From an uncultured Clostridia bacterium (GTDB lineage: Bacteria > Bacillota > Clostridia > Christensenellales > Aristaeellaceae): a DNA stretch of 26,674 nt. The translations under genes and the position numbers were made by a program. Location of the stretch: positions 1 through 26,674 of the forward strand of contig CALCTW010000120.1 of the NCBI GenBank assembly GCA_937907055.1. The letters run 5' to 3'. Shown piece by piece: positions 6,422-13,888 of this stretch. The notes under the pieces were generated by a model. It was not told the DNA's origin. It worked only from the letters and a program-made list of their open reading frames with translations, and did not search any database. Within the stretch, counting starts at the first letter, position 1; each line of letters opens with the position of its first letter.

Positions 6422-6453
6422 CAAAAAGCTGCCCGCGAAAAAGGCAGGCAGCT
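6422..6453 (-). terminator. Terminator of the SH3/secreted/HdeD-like operon
   Basis: AGCTGCC (6427-6433) pairs with GGCAGCT (6447-6453); on the minus strand the hairpin ends in TTTTTG. It lies just beyond the stop codon at 6480. Confidence 0.75.
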
Positions 6454-6479
6454 GCGAGGGAATAACGGATACTGTACGA

Positions 6480-7070
6480 TCAATTGTTTTCCGCGAAGGC
6501 ACGGAAGATCAGGTTGACACCGATGATGACGGCATCGATGCCGATATACATCCCGATGGTGATCATGGTGGTGAAGGGATGGCCGAGGCTGAAAACGCCG
6601 AGCACGATCATGAGGATGCCCAGCGTGAGCGAGACGCCCCACTGACGGCTGAACTCGCGCAGCACGGCGCGGGCCTTGCGCTCCTCGGGTGTGGTCGCTT
6701 CGAAAGCGGCGGCTTCCTTGCCGGCGGAACGCTGCCGGAAAGCCTCGACGATGCGGATGACGCCGGAGATGAGGAGCCACAGGGCAACAAAGGTGGCGTA
6801 GACGGCTGCAAGTCCGATCTGAAGCGCGTCACTGCAAAGCAGCATGACACCGAGGATGCCGGACAGGATGCCGTTGACCAGCAGCAGCCAGGCGGCGTCT
6901 TCCTTACGGCTGCGGAACCATACGCCGATGCAGCAGATACCTTCCGCCAGCATGGCGATCCCCATCAGCGTGGGGATGAGGGTATAGCCATCCAGCGGCA
7001 GTGTCATGCAGCGGATCCCAAACCCGATGGCAACAAGACCAATGATAAATATAAGCAGACTGACGATCAT
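6480..7070 (-). CDS. HdeD-like (DUF308) membrane protein
   Basis: The 196-residue protein has about six membrane segments in pairs, each of the type LVNGILSGILGVMLL or LTLGILMIVLGVFSL followed by an 'I..G...I..G' helix such as IGIDAVIIGVNLIFRA. This repeat pattern and length fit the HdeD/DUF308 family; E. coli HdeD is tied to acid resistance at high cell density, but the function in Firmicutes is unknown. A soluble loop with AATTPEERKARAVLREFSRQ-like charged sequence lies between the two halves. CCGGAGG is placed 8-10 bases before the ATG. It is the last gene of a minus-strand run starting at 8400, though a strong hairpin lies between it and the preceding gene. Confidence 0.75.
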   Translation of the reverse strand: MIVSLLIFIIGLVAIGFGIRCMTLPLDGYTLIPTLMGIAMLAEGICCIGVWFRSRKEDAAWLLLVNGILSGILGVMLLCSDALQIGLAAVYATFVALWLLISGVIRIVEAFRQRSAGKEAAAFEATTPEERKARAVLREFSRQWGVSLTLGILMIVLGVFSLGHPFTTMITIGMYIGIDAVIIGVNLIFRAFAENN

Positions 7071-7101
7071 ATGATATTCCTCCGGATCAATTATTATGAT
7101 G

Positions 7102-7132
7102 AAGGACCCTGCAGAGAACTGCAGGGTCCTTT
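7102..7132 (-). terminator. Perfect 13-bp hairpin between secreted-protein and HdeD-like genes
   Basis: AAGGACCCTGCAG (7102-7114), loop AGAA, then the exact complement (7119-7131). No T tract follows on the minus strand, so it is more likely an RNA-stability or partial-termination element inside the operon than a full stop. Confidence 0.6.
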
Positions 7133-7150
7133 GCGTTCAAGCAAATGCGA

Positions 7151-7678
7151 TTACTTGCCGGTGTAGACAAAGTCCATATCGGACAGCACCTTCATGGCCA
7201 GGTTGATGTCGTTCTCGGTCACGGTCTCGCCGTCCTGGGCGATCAGCATGACGTTGATCAGATAACCATGATACAGGGTCACCAGCTCGGCAAAGTCGAC
7301 CGCAGCGTCATTTTCGTTGAGCATGACCACATCGGTGTCATGTTCGGTCTTCAGCCAGGTGACATTGGCGTTGTTGTAGTCTTCCATCAGGCTCAGCGTG
7401 AAGGCTTCCTGATCGCCCTCATCCATGTCGTTGAGACGCTCCGCGTCGGCATACTCGTCATCGGGGCAGATCAGCAGCAGGATCACAGGGGCGTTTTCCT
7501 TGCTCATGGCGATCATCTTGTAGATACCGATGTCTTCCACGGCTACATCATAGCCCTCGGGGTAGACCATGTTCAGGGTCAGATTATCATCATACACAAC
7601 GGGGGTCTTGGCGGTATCGGCCAGGGCGACGCTCATCAGCATCAGCACAGCCATCACGATCGCAAGCAGCTTTTTCAT
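7151..7678 (-). CDS. Small secreted protein of unknown function
   Basis: The 175-residue protein begins with a clear signal peptide (MKKLLAIVMAVLMLMSVALA, cleavage expected after ALA at 20). The mature part is acidic (PDDEYADAERLNDMDEGDQE) and alternates strands and helices; I do not recognise a family. There is no lipobox Cys, so it is released or held by other contacts. The start is ATG 7678, because GGAGG lies 9 bases upstream and the signal peptide begins there; an upstream ATG at 7702 would add eight residues ahead of it. It starts 35 bases after the SH3-protein gene on the same strand, so both are probably read from the promoter at 8491-8523. Confidence 0.75.
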   Translation of the reverse strand: MKKLLAIVMAVLMLMSVALADTAKTPVVYDDNLTLNMVYPEGYDVAVEDIGIYKMIAMSKENAPVILLLICPDDEYADAERLNDMDEGDQEAFTLSLMEDYNNANVTWLKTEHDTDVVMLNENDAAVDFAELVTLYHGYLINVMLIAQDGETVTENDINLAMKVLSDMDFVYTGK

Positions 7679-7713
7679 AACGTTTATCCTCCAATCAATC
7701 ATTTCAGGGTGTT

Positions 7714-8400
7714 TTACTCAGCAGCGCCGACAGCATCGGTGTCGTAAAGGGCTTCGATGATGCCAAAGATGGTTTCCATGGTCTCCTCATTCATTTCCAG
7801 CAGCGGGTTCACGTTGTTGGTCAGGATGAAACCGACATGGCCGTCGGCCAGATCCACCACCTGAGACCAGGTCTTGCTCTGAGCCAGGACCAGGACCTGC
7901 TCACCGGCCAGATACTGCGCGGAGAAACGGGCGCCGGTGCTGGGGACCCAGCGGAGGTGGACATAGTTGGAGGGACGGGAGGTCACGATCTCAGCCAGCA
8001 CGGGGGTCTCCAGGGGCTTGAGCTGACGCAGGGCGGCATCCACATCGTCATAGGAAGGGGTGGGGTCGGTCTTCTTCCAGGGGCCGGGGTTCTTGGTCAC
8101 CAGGAAGGACTTCATGACCCACATGTTGGTGCTGTTGCCGGCCTGGCTCCACAGGTTCTTATCATAGGGACGGATCAGGCACCAGTCACCCTGGGTGTCG
8201 ATCACTTCGACCTGCGTGCCATATGGAAGCTTGAAGAAAACTTCATTGTTGGTACCGGGGCCGGAGCGGACATTCAGGGGCTTGCCGTTGCCGGTCTTGA
8301 CAAAGCGGGAGTTGGGGTTGGACATGGCAAATGCCATCGTGGGCATCAGCATCGTAACGATCAGGGCTACCAGAAGCATAACAGTAAGGGCGCGTTTCAT
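7714..8400 (-). CDS. Secreted SH3-domain (SH3b) protein
   Basis: The 228-residue protein has a signal peptide (residues 1-25, ending MAFA), then a bacterial SH3 domain with the hallmark LNVRSGPGTNNEVFFKLPYG at about 42-61, continuing through GDWCLIRPYD and WVMKSFLV. A second, more diverged SH3-like module follows at about 142-198 (VHLRWVPSTGARFSAQYLAG ... WSQVVDLADGHVGFI). SH3b domains commonly bind cell-wall peptides, so an outer-envelope role is likely; no hydrolase domain is attached. TAAAGGAGG sits 9 bases before ATG. It is the first gene of a minus-strand operon whose promoter carries one of the three GGTACAC repeat sites. Confidence 0.85.
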   Translation of the reverse strand: MKRALTVMLLVALIVTMLMPTMAFAMSNPNSRFVKTGNGKPLNVRSGPGTNNEVFFKLPYGTQVEVIDTQGDWCLIRPYDKNLWSQAGNSTNMWVMKSFLVTKNPGPWKKTDPTPSYDDVDAALRQLKPLETPVLAEIVTSRPSNYVHLRWVPSTGARFSAQYLAGEQVLVLAQSKTWSQVVDLADGHVGFILTNNVNPLLEMNEETMETIFGIIEALYDTDAVGAAE

Positions 8401-8442
8401 AATCTTAATCCTCCTTTAATTCATCATATTGATATCGCTTAT

Positions 8443-8464
8443 CGAGACGATCGTCACCGTCTCG
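8443..8464 (-). other. Leader hairpin of the SH3-protein transcript
   Basis: CGAGACG (8443-8449) and CGTCTCG (8458-8464) pair perfectly around an 8-nt loop, about 20 nt into the predicted 84-nt leader. No T tract follows, so it is not a terminator; it could affect RNA stability or bind a protein. Confidence 0.5.
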
Positions 8465-8490
8465 GTCAACTTTACCAAACTGACACGATC

Positions 8491-8523
8491 AGTATAACAA
8501 CGCAGGTGTACCAAATGTGTACC
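8491..8523 (-). promoter_or_regulatory. SARP-like repeat promoter, site A (SH3 operon)
   Basis: Read on the minus strand: GGTACAC (complement of 8517-8523), ATTT, GGTACAC (8506-8512), 9 bp, then TATACT (8491-8496). No -35 hexamer is present where one is expected; the repeats occupy that space. Directly upstream (8524-8575) lie A/T runs that could act as an UP element or bend the DNA. Confidence 0.8.
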
Positions 8524-8576
8524 GGAAAAACACAAAAAACAAAAAAACCGAACTTTTTTCAAAAATCTTTCTGAGA

Positions 8577-8610
8577 GAAAAAAACAGGCCCCGGAGCGAC
8601 CGGGACCTGT
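8577..8610 (-). terminator. Terminator of the two-TM protein gene
   Basis: ACAGG and CCCGG (8584-8594, one unpaired base) pair with CCGGG and CCTGT (8600-8610); on the minus strand the stem runs into a run of T. It separates this gene from the SH3 operon promoter. Confidence 0.85.
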
Positions 8611-8657
8611 GGAAAAAACGCTTTGGGCAGCCGGCACGGCGCGCGGGGAGCGGGCTG

Positions 8658-9236
8658 TTACTTCTGATCATCCGCAAAACGCAGACCCATGCTGGCCAAT
8701 CTGCCCGCGAGCAGCCTGTTGTATCGTTTTCCGGATCGTTCCTGCAGCAGATAGCGCACAAGGGTATCGGCGAAGAACCAGAAGACAATATAGAAGAATT
8801 CATGGGCGATGTCGAGCGCGAAATGGGCGAAGGTCAGGAACAGGCCCATGCCGACACAACCGGCGATCATGAAAAGGAAGCTTCTGAACGCGGCGCGCTC
8901 CTGCTCCTCCGCCTCGCCGAGGGCATAGAGCATATCGGTCTGGATGGTTGCCCTGATCCGCTCCTGCTGCTCCGCGGTAAATCCGGGACCGTCGATCTGA
9001 AGCGTGATGCCGTACTCATCCGGAATGAAACGGATGATATCCAGAATATACGCCTGGAAATCCGGGTTCAGTGTTTCGCAGCCCTCTACGCTGTAGGGGC
9101 TGATGATATCGCTGTATGCCCGCGCGCGGCACGGGATGACAGCCTGATCCCCCTCCAGAAATGTGTGCCGGACCAGCTGATCCAGATTGGCCTTTTTACG
9201 GAGGAAGGCGTTCCGGTTTTTCGTTTGCCAGTTCAT
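8658..9236 (-). CDS. Two-TM membrane protein of unknown function
   Basis: The 192-residue protein has a soluble, acidic N-terminal part (about 1-110, including GEDQ-like EGDQAVIPCRARAYSDIISP and an IPDEYGITLQIDGPGF segment) followed by two adjacent membrane helices at about 118-135 and 140-160, and a basic tail (RSGKRYNRLLAGRLASMG). I do not recognise the family. GAAAGGG lies 8-9 bases before the ATG. It sits between the amidohydrolase (terminated at 9308-9346) and the SH3 operon and ends in its own terminator, so it appears to be a single-gene unit, but no clear promoter was found in 9237-9307. Confidence 0.65.
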   Translation of the reverse strand: MNWQTKNRNAFLRKKANLDQLVRHTFLEGDQAVIPCRARAYSDIISPYSVEGCETLNPDFQAYILDIIRFIPDEYGITLQIDGPGFTAEQQERIRATIQTDMLYALGEAEEQERAAFRSFLFMIAGCVGMGLFLTFAHFALDIAHEFFYIVFWFFADTLVRYLLQERSGKRYNRLLAGRLASMGLRFADDQK

Positions 9237-9307
9237 ACGCGTATCCCTTTCTGATCCGGAAAATCATTCTGCTTCGGCCGCCGGGGCATCGGCAGATCTG
9301 TTTTGAA

Positions 9308-9346
9308 AACACCGTGCAGCGCTTTATTGATCCGCTGCACGGTGTT
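9308..9346 (-). terminator. Terminator of the amidohydrolase gene
   Basis: A perfect 14-bp stem (9308-9321 with 9333-9346) around an 11-nt loop, followed on the minus strand by TTTTC. It lies 8 bases beyond the amidohydrolase stop. Confidence 0.85.
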
Positions 9347-9354
9347 AAGCTTCC

Positions 9355-10983
9355 TTATGCCTGATAGACCGCCTTGCCGTCTACGATGGTGGCGACCAGC
9401 TTTGCCTTCACGATGTCCTTCACATCGGTATAGTCGATAAAGTCGCGGTCGTATACAGCGCAGTTGGCGACCTTGCCGATGGCGAAGGTGCCGAGATCGC
9501 GCTCCTGACGGAACATGTAGGCCACATTGGCGGTCATGGCCAGCAGCGCGCGCACGGAGCCGATGGCCTGATCCGCGTCCAGCACGGTACGGGCGCCCAG
9601 CTCAGGGTCACAGCGGCGGATGGCCTGGAAAACGCTCTTGGGCACATTCATCGCGGGAGATACCGGGAAGTCGGTATGGAAGACGATCGTAGCGCCCGCG
9701 TCCTCAAAGGCTTTGATGGGATACTGCGCCCAGGCGCGGTCCTCACCCACATAACCGATGGTCTGCTGCATATAGTGCGGATCGGCAGTTGCCCACAGAG
9801 GCGCGACCGCGGCAATGACATTATAATCCGCCATGCGCTGAATGTCCTCGGGGCGGATCAGCTGCAGATGCGCCAGCACATTGCGGGCGTCGAAGAGGCA
9901 GGTGCTTTCCTCCGCGGCCTGAATGCTGTCCAGCACGTTTTTGCTGGCCGCGTCGCCGACGGTATGGAAGTGGGTGCTGAAACCGGCCTCATTGGCTTCG
10001 ATGATCGTGCGGGTCAGGGCTTCGGGGTCCTTGAGATTCCTGACACCGTGATAACCGGGCTGGTCATTGTATTCATCCAGCAGGAAGCCGGTGTGCGCCT
10101 CGACCACGCCGTCCATGAACATCTTCAGACCTACAATGCGGAAATACTCACTGTTGTAGTTTTCCGCCAGCTTCTTCAGCCGCGGTACCGCCTGATCCGG
10201 ATCGGGCAGGGTATTGTTTTTCTGACACAGGGCATAACCGTAGGTACGCAGCTTCCATTTACCTTCCGCGGCCAGCTGCGCGTATGCCTCCACGCAAACG
10301 GGCGTCAGATCCGCCCAGGCATCGCCCACAGCTGTGATGCCCTGAGAGAAGGCAAATTCCTGCCACGCCAGCAGGCCTTCCTTGACCTCCTCAAGTGTGG
10401 AGGAGAACTTGCCGCCGGCAGCAAACGCCGCGCCTTCGCACAGCAGGCCGGTCGGCTCGCCGTTTTCATCCACATGCACCATCGCCGGGCCGTATTCCCT
10501 GGCTGCCGCGGCATCTATGCCGGCATATTTCATGGCGGCGCTGTTCAGCCAGATGGAATGGCCGTCGGCGGAATTCAGCGAGACTGGAATATCGGGGCAA
10601 ACCGCGTCCAGCATGGCGGCGGTGGGCTCTTCATGATAGATCCAGCCCGCGCCCATATATTTGGCGCGTCCGGGATGCGCCTTGATGTAATCAGCCATTA
10701 TCTGAACATAATCCTGCATGGACTTGCCGGAGGACAGATCCGCCTGGAACGCGATGCGCTGACCGGCCAGCACGCCGTGGGTGTGGGCATCCATAAAGCC
10801 GGGGTAGATCACAGCGTCGCCGTAATCCTGAACTTCTGTGTTCTCGCCCTTCATTTTCATGGCGATGTCGCGGCTGCCCAGATAAGCGATGCGGCCGTTG
10901 CAAACGGCCATCGCGTCCACCAGCATGCGGTCGGGGTCAAGGGTATAGATCTTGCCGAGGATGATCTGATCTGCTTTTTTCAT
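9355..10983 (-). CDS. Amidohydrolase family 3 (YtcJ-like) metal hydrolase
   Basis: The 542-residue protein has the amidohydrolase_3 layout: a small N-terminal beta-domain (ADQIILGKIYTLDP), the metal-binding HxH in GFMDAHTH (H67, H69), an ADGHSIWLNS segment near 147, a FHTVGD segment in the mid-barrel, FHTDFPVSP near the C-terminal end of the barrel with the catalytic-site Asp, and the closing strand KLVATIVDGKAVY. Length is normal. The family cleaves N-acyl or cyclic amide bonds in small molecules in the cytoplasm; the substrate cannot be predicted. There is no signal peptide. AAGGAAC lies 7 bases before ATG. It has its own GGTACAC-repeat promoter and is divergent from a MATE transporter carrying the same kind of site, so the two are probably co-regulated, perhaps for handling one compound. 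Confidence 0.9.
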   Translation of the reverse strand: MKKADQIILGKIYTLDPDRMLVDAMAVCNGRIAYLGSRDIAMKMKGENTEVQDYGDAVIYPGFMDAHTHGVLAGQRIAFQADLSSGKSMQDYVQIMADYIKAHPGRAKYMGAGWIYHEEPTAAMLDAVCPDIPVSLNSADGHSIWLNSAAMKYAGIDAAAAREYGPAMVHVDENGEPTGLLCEGAAFAAGGKFSSTLEEVKEGLLAWQEFAFSQGITAVGDAWADLTPVCVEAYAQLAAEGKWKLRTYGYALCQKNNTLPDPDQAVPRLKKLAENYNSEYFRIVGLKMFMDGVVEAHTGFLLDEYNDQPGYHGVRNLKDPEALTRTIIEANEAGFSTHFHTVGDAASKNVLDSIQAAEESTCLFDARNVLAHLQLIRPEDIQRMADYNVIAAVAPLWATADPHYMQQTIGYVGEDRAWAQYPIKAFEDAGATIVFHTDFPVSPAMNVPKSVFQAIRRCDPELGARTVLDADQAIGSVRALLAMTANVAYMFRQERDLGTFAIGKVANCAVYDRDFIDYTDVKDIVKAKLVATIVDGKAVYQA

Positions 10984-11060
10984 ATTATCTGTTCCTTTCG
11001 AGTTACGCGTATTGTTTGCGCTGTGTTTTCTTCTGTTTATGGAAATGGGGTTGTCTGAGC

Positions 11061-11086
11061 CTCAGGATGTTCGTCATGATCCTGAG
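11061..11086 (-). other. 5' leader hairpin of the amidohydrolase transcript
   Basis: CTCAGGAT (11061-11068) and ATCCTGAG (11079-11086) form a perfect 8-bp stem a few bases from the predicted transcript start (about 11089). A 5'-terminal hairpin of this sort could protect the roughly 106-nt leader. It could also be an operator, being a dyad just downstream of the promoter. Confidence 0.5.
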
Positions 11087-11095
11087 AACAACGAT

Positions 11096-11128
11096 AATAT
11101 ATCATGGAACGCGTACCAAATGTGTACC
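11096..11128 (-). promoter_or_regulatory. SARP-like repeat promoter, site B (amidohydrolase)
   Basis: Read on the minus strand: GGTACAC (complement of 11122-11128), ATTT, GGTACGC (11111-11117), 9 bp, then TATATT (11096-11101). The second heptamer differs from sites A and C by one base. No -35 hexamer is seen. Confidence 0.75.
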
Positions 11129-11234
11129 AACAGATACAAATCTCTGCTTATCGGCTCATTTTTTCGTTTTTTCCCGGTTTCTGCCGTCCGTTCGGCGCGA
11201 TTCAGCCTGTTTATTGATTGGAAAATTCAGATCC

Positions 11235-11267
11235 GGTACACATTTGGTACACTTGTTCAGATATAAT
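11235..11267 (+). promoter_or_regulatory. SARP-like repeat promoter, site C (MATE transporter)
   Basis: GGTACAC (11235-11241), ATTT, GGTACAC (11246-11252), 9 bp, then a consensus TATAAT (11262-11267). The 18-bp element is identical to site A. No -35 hexamer. The predicted leader to ATG 11306 is about 30 nt. Sites B and C are divergent, with about 105 bp between their proximal ends. Confidence 0.8.
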
Positions 11268-11305
11268 GAATCCGGTTCGTACGCCAAAGAAAGGAACGGA
11301 TTTTT

Positions 11306-12682
11306 ATGAGTCAAAAGGTCAACAATGCCCTGACAGGTCATATGACCACCGGACAGCTGCTGAAATATGTTCTGCCCACGATCATCACAGTGGTGTTCGC
11401 GTCGCTGTACGGTATCATCGACGGTATTTTTATTTCCAATGTAGGCGGCGATGTGGCGTTCTCGTCCATCAACCTGATCACGCCGCTTTTCCTGATCGTG
11501 TCCTCCTTCGGTATGATGTTCGGTACGGGCGGCAACGCCATCGTGTCCAAGAAACGCGGCGAGGGCAATGAAGAGGAAGCCAAGCGGATCTTCTCGCTGC
11601 TGACCTTCGCGGTGATCGCGCTGGGCATCTTCATCACCATCGTGCTGGAGATCTGGCTGGATGATATCCTGTATCTGCTGGGCGCGACGAAGGAAATGGT
11701 GCCGCTGTGCATGGCCTACAGCCGTGTGCTGCTGCCCTTCATTGTGTGGTATCTGCTGCAGTTCTATTTCCAGAACATGCTGGTGACTGCCGGTAAGGGC
11801 ATGCTGGGCTTTGTGATGACGCTGGCTGCCGGCTTTACCAACATCATCGGGGACGCCATTCTGGTGGGCGTGCTGGCCAAGACGGCCGAGGAAGCGTTGC
11901 GCGGTGCGGCTATTGCCACGGTGCTGGGTCTGCTGATCGGCGGCGCGGTGCCCTTTGTGTATTTCCTGTTCAAGAATTCCAGCTTCCTGCGCATCGTGAA
12001 GCCCAAGTTTGACCTGAAGGTCGTGATCAAGGCCTGCTCCAACGGTGTGTCCGAGTTCCTGTCCAACATTTCGGGCGCGCTGATGACCACCGTATTCAAC
12101 GGCCTGCTGCTGTGGATCGTGGGCCCCATCGGTGTATCCGCGTACGGCAGCATGGGCTATATCAATACGCTGTTCACCGCCATCTTCATGGGCTACTCCA
12201 TCGGTATCGCGCCTGTGATCGCCTATAAATACGGCGAGGGCGATACCAAGGAACTGAAATATCTGTACCGGAAGAGCCTGGTGGTGATCGGCATCGCGTC
12301 TGTGGCCATGGTGGTGATCGGTGAGGTGCTGTGCAGGCCCATCGCCAGTGTTTTCTCCGGCGATAACAAGGCGCTGTTTGACATGACGGTGGTAGGCTTC
12401 GGGATCTACGCCCTCTCCTTCCTCTACAAGGGCTTCAATACCTTCGGCTCCGCCTTCTTCACCGCGCTGAACAACGGTCTGGTGTCCGGTGTGCTGTCCA
12501 CGCTGCGCGCGCTGGTGTTCAGCATCGGTTCCGTGCTGATCCTGCCCATCGTGTACTATTATGTGTACGGCGCGGATACCGCCCTGCTGGGTGTGTGGTG
12601 GTCTGTGAACTACGCTGAAGCGCTGGCGCTGATCGTGACGATCATCTTCCTGGTGGCCAACCGCAAAAAGTATCAGTATTGA
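11306..12682 (+). CDS. MATE family efflux transporter
   Basis: The 458-residue protein has about twelve membrane segments in two similar halves. The first helix region reads LLKYVLPTIITVVFASLYGI and continues into IDGIFISNVGGDVAFSSINL, the typical MATE opening with an Asp; the second half opens near VKACSNGVSEFLSN and continues with a similar pattern. The length is typical. MATE proteins export cationic drugs or metabolites using Na+ or H+ gradients; the substrate is unknown. AAAGGAACGG lies before ATG 11306. It is divergent from the amidohydrolase and shares its promoter type (site C), so efflux and hydrolysis of one class of compounds may be switched on together. It ends before a terminator at 12806. 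Confidence 0.92.
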   Translation: MSQKVNNALTGHMTTGQLLKYVLPTIITVVFASLYGIIDGIFISNVGGDVAFSSINLITPLFLIVSSFGMMFGTGGNAIVSKKRGEGNEEEAKRIFSLLTFAVIALGIFITIVLEIWLDDILYLLGATKEMVPLCMAYSRVLLPFIVWYLLQFYFQNMLVTAGKGMLGFVMTLAAGFTNIIGDAILVGVLAKTAEEALRGAAIATVLGLLIGGAVPFVYFLFKNSSFLRIVKPKFDLKVVIKACSNGVSEFLSNISGALMTTVFNGLLLWIVGPIGVSAYGSMGYINTLFTAIFMGYSIGIAPVIAYKYGEGDTKELKYLYRKSLVVIGIASVAMVVIGEVLCRPIASVFSGDNKALFDMTVVGFGIYALSFLYKGFNTFGSAFFTALNNGLVSGVLSTLRALVFSIGSVLILPIVYYYVYGADTALLGVWWSVNYAEALALIVTIIFLVANRKKYQY

Positions 12683-12805
12683 TCTGTTTTCAGCCCTGCT
12701 TCCGCAAAGCGCCGGGCGCGGCGCGGGAGAGGGCATCTAAGACGCCGGACCGGCGATATCCGAATCGATCAAAAAGCGTTTGGGTAAGGGACGGATAGGC
12801 GTGCC

Positions 12806-12832
12806 AAAGCTGACCGAAAGGTCAGCTTTTTT
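12806..12832 (+). terminator. Terminator after the MATE gene
   Basis: AAAGCTGACC (12806-12815), loop GAAA, GGTCAGCTTT (12820-12829), then more T. It is a textbook rho-independent terminator about 125 bases after the stop codon; nothing else was recognised in that gap. Confidence 0.9.
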
Positions 12833-12904
12833 GTTTGCGGATGAAAGAACGGAGCGTCCCCGGACGGCCTGCGCTGAAGGCCATAGCGCCGGAAAGGGCA
12901 GAAG

Positions 12905-12933
12905 AAAACGGCTTCGCGGGTTGCGAAGCCGTT
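12905..12933 (-). terminator. Terminator of the secreted-protein gene 12953-13648
   Basis: AACGGCTTCGC (12907-12917) and GCGAAGCCGTT (12923-12933) pair perfectly around GGGTT; on the minus strand the stem runs into TTTTC. Confidence 0.88.
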
Positions 12934-12952
12934 AAAGGGTGAATGGGAGATA

Positions 12953-13648
12953 TCAGTTCTGTGCAGTCCGGGTGAGATAAAAAATACAATCCATGCCGGA
13001 TGTTGCATTCAGCTTCAAGGACATCACGCCGTCAGGACTCAGGACAGCGAACCAGAGATCGTAATTCGATCCGATCTGCAGCGCGTTACCGTTCATTTCG
13101 CAGGGCTTTTCACAGGGAACGCCGCCCCCAAGCCCCGATACAAAAAAGCCGTCCGGCATAGAAAACGTGGTATCGGTAATGGTGAAATACATGTCGACAT
13201 CATACTCATCCGCCGAATATGTTTTGTTTTCAATCGCAAGATAGATGCCGGCGTATTCCCATGAACCGGTGAAATCCTCAAGCGCGGCGTCCGGCCTTGC
13301 GGCGGCAGTGGCTTCGGCGAAAAGATCGGCATATTCCTCGTCCGTCAAACGCGTGTACATTTTGGAACCACGGAAATTCATGAGGGTGTCTGCACCGGCA
13401 TCGTAAAGCAGGGCAACGTTTTCATACGCGACAAGATCTTCGTCCTGGAACCACGTAACGGAAGTGAGACGACCGATCGTTGTATCACACAGGAGGAGGG
13501 TGCCGTCATCCTTGAACGCGTAAAGTTCGGTACGTTGTTCATTTGTCCAGAAACCCACAGCCGAGGTGCCGGGTTCAGATCCGGCCATCGCGGTGCTCGT
13601 CAGCATGCAGAGTACGATCATCAGCAGGAGGCACATGATTCTCTTCAT
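12953..13648 (-). CDS. Secreted protein of unknown function
   Basis: The 231-residue protein has a signal peptide (MKRIMCLLLMIVLCMLTSTA, cleavage expected after AMA at about 22) and a mature part rich in beta-strands (VGFWTNEQRTELYAFKDDGT, MDCIFYLTR). The mature region has two similar 'G-x-W' openings, VGFWTNE and FTGSWEYAG, each followed by a strand with a charged turn, which suggests a lipocalin-like or repeated barrel fold; this is a guess. No lipobox Cys is present at the cleavage site. The start is ATG 13648, preceded by AAAGGAG; ATG 13681 would place that ribosome site inside the gene. It is a single-gene unit with its own promoter and terminator. Confidence 0.72.
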   Translation of the reverse strand: MKRIMCLLLMIVLCMLTSTAMAGSEPGTSAVGFWTNEQRTELYAFKDDGTLLLCDTTIGRLTSVTWFQDEDLVAYENVALLYDAGADTLMNFRGSKMYTRLTDEEYADLFAEATAAARPDAALEDFTGSWEYAGIYLAIENKTYSADEYDVDMYFTITDTTFSMPDGFFVSGLGGGVPCEKPCEMNGNALQIGSNYDLWFAVLSPDGVMSLKLNATSGMDCIFYLTRTAQN

Positions 13649-13692
13649 AAATATCTTCTCCTTTGTTTTTCGTGTTTTCACACACTGATCCC

Positions 13693-13722
13693 AGTATATA
13701 TAAAAAGACCGGGATTATACAA
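13693..13722 (-). promoter_or_regulatory. Promoter of the secreted-protein gene
   Basis: The complement shows TTGTAT (13717-13722) and TATACT (13693-13698) with an 18-bp spacer. The leader is about 35-40 nt. Nothing was recognised between here and 13830. Confidence 0.55.
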
Positions 13723-13831
13723 GACTGAAATGCATGATTTCGCCAGAAAATTTTCAGCCAATCATTTCCGTGCTCATGCTGATCGAGGCGCTGCTGATCC
13801 GGACAGTAATCAAGTGAGGAAGCGACCCGGG

Positions 13832-13860
13832 TTGCCCGGAGGCGCGGTTTGTGCTATGCT
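13832..13860 (+). promoter_or_regulatory. Promoter of the phospholipase C-like gene
   Basis: TTGCCC (13832-13837) and TATGCT (13855-13860) are 17 bp apart. The predicted start leaves about a 22-nt leader to ATG 13889, which argues against longer in-frame starts upstream. Confidence 0.6.
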
Positions 13861-13888
13861 TGAGGCAGAGAGCAAAGGGAGGGCGTGT

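Noticed and set aside
9676..11058. Plus-strand open frame opposite the amidohydrolase gene
   Set aside because: Antisense shadow of a well-supported enzyme gene; no ribosome site or domain.
11156..12736. Long minus-strand open frame opposite the MATE gene
   Set aside because: It is rich in His, Gln and Asp as expected from reverse reading of a membrane protein gene, and it spans promoter site C.
13535..13888. In-frame upstream extension of the phospholipase C-like gene
   Set aside because: It includes a TTGCCC/TATGCT promoter and the GGGAGGG ribosome site of the shorter form, and overlaps the oppositely oriented secreted-protein gene.
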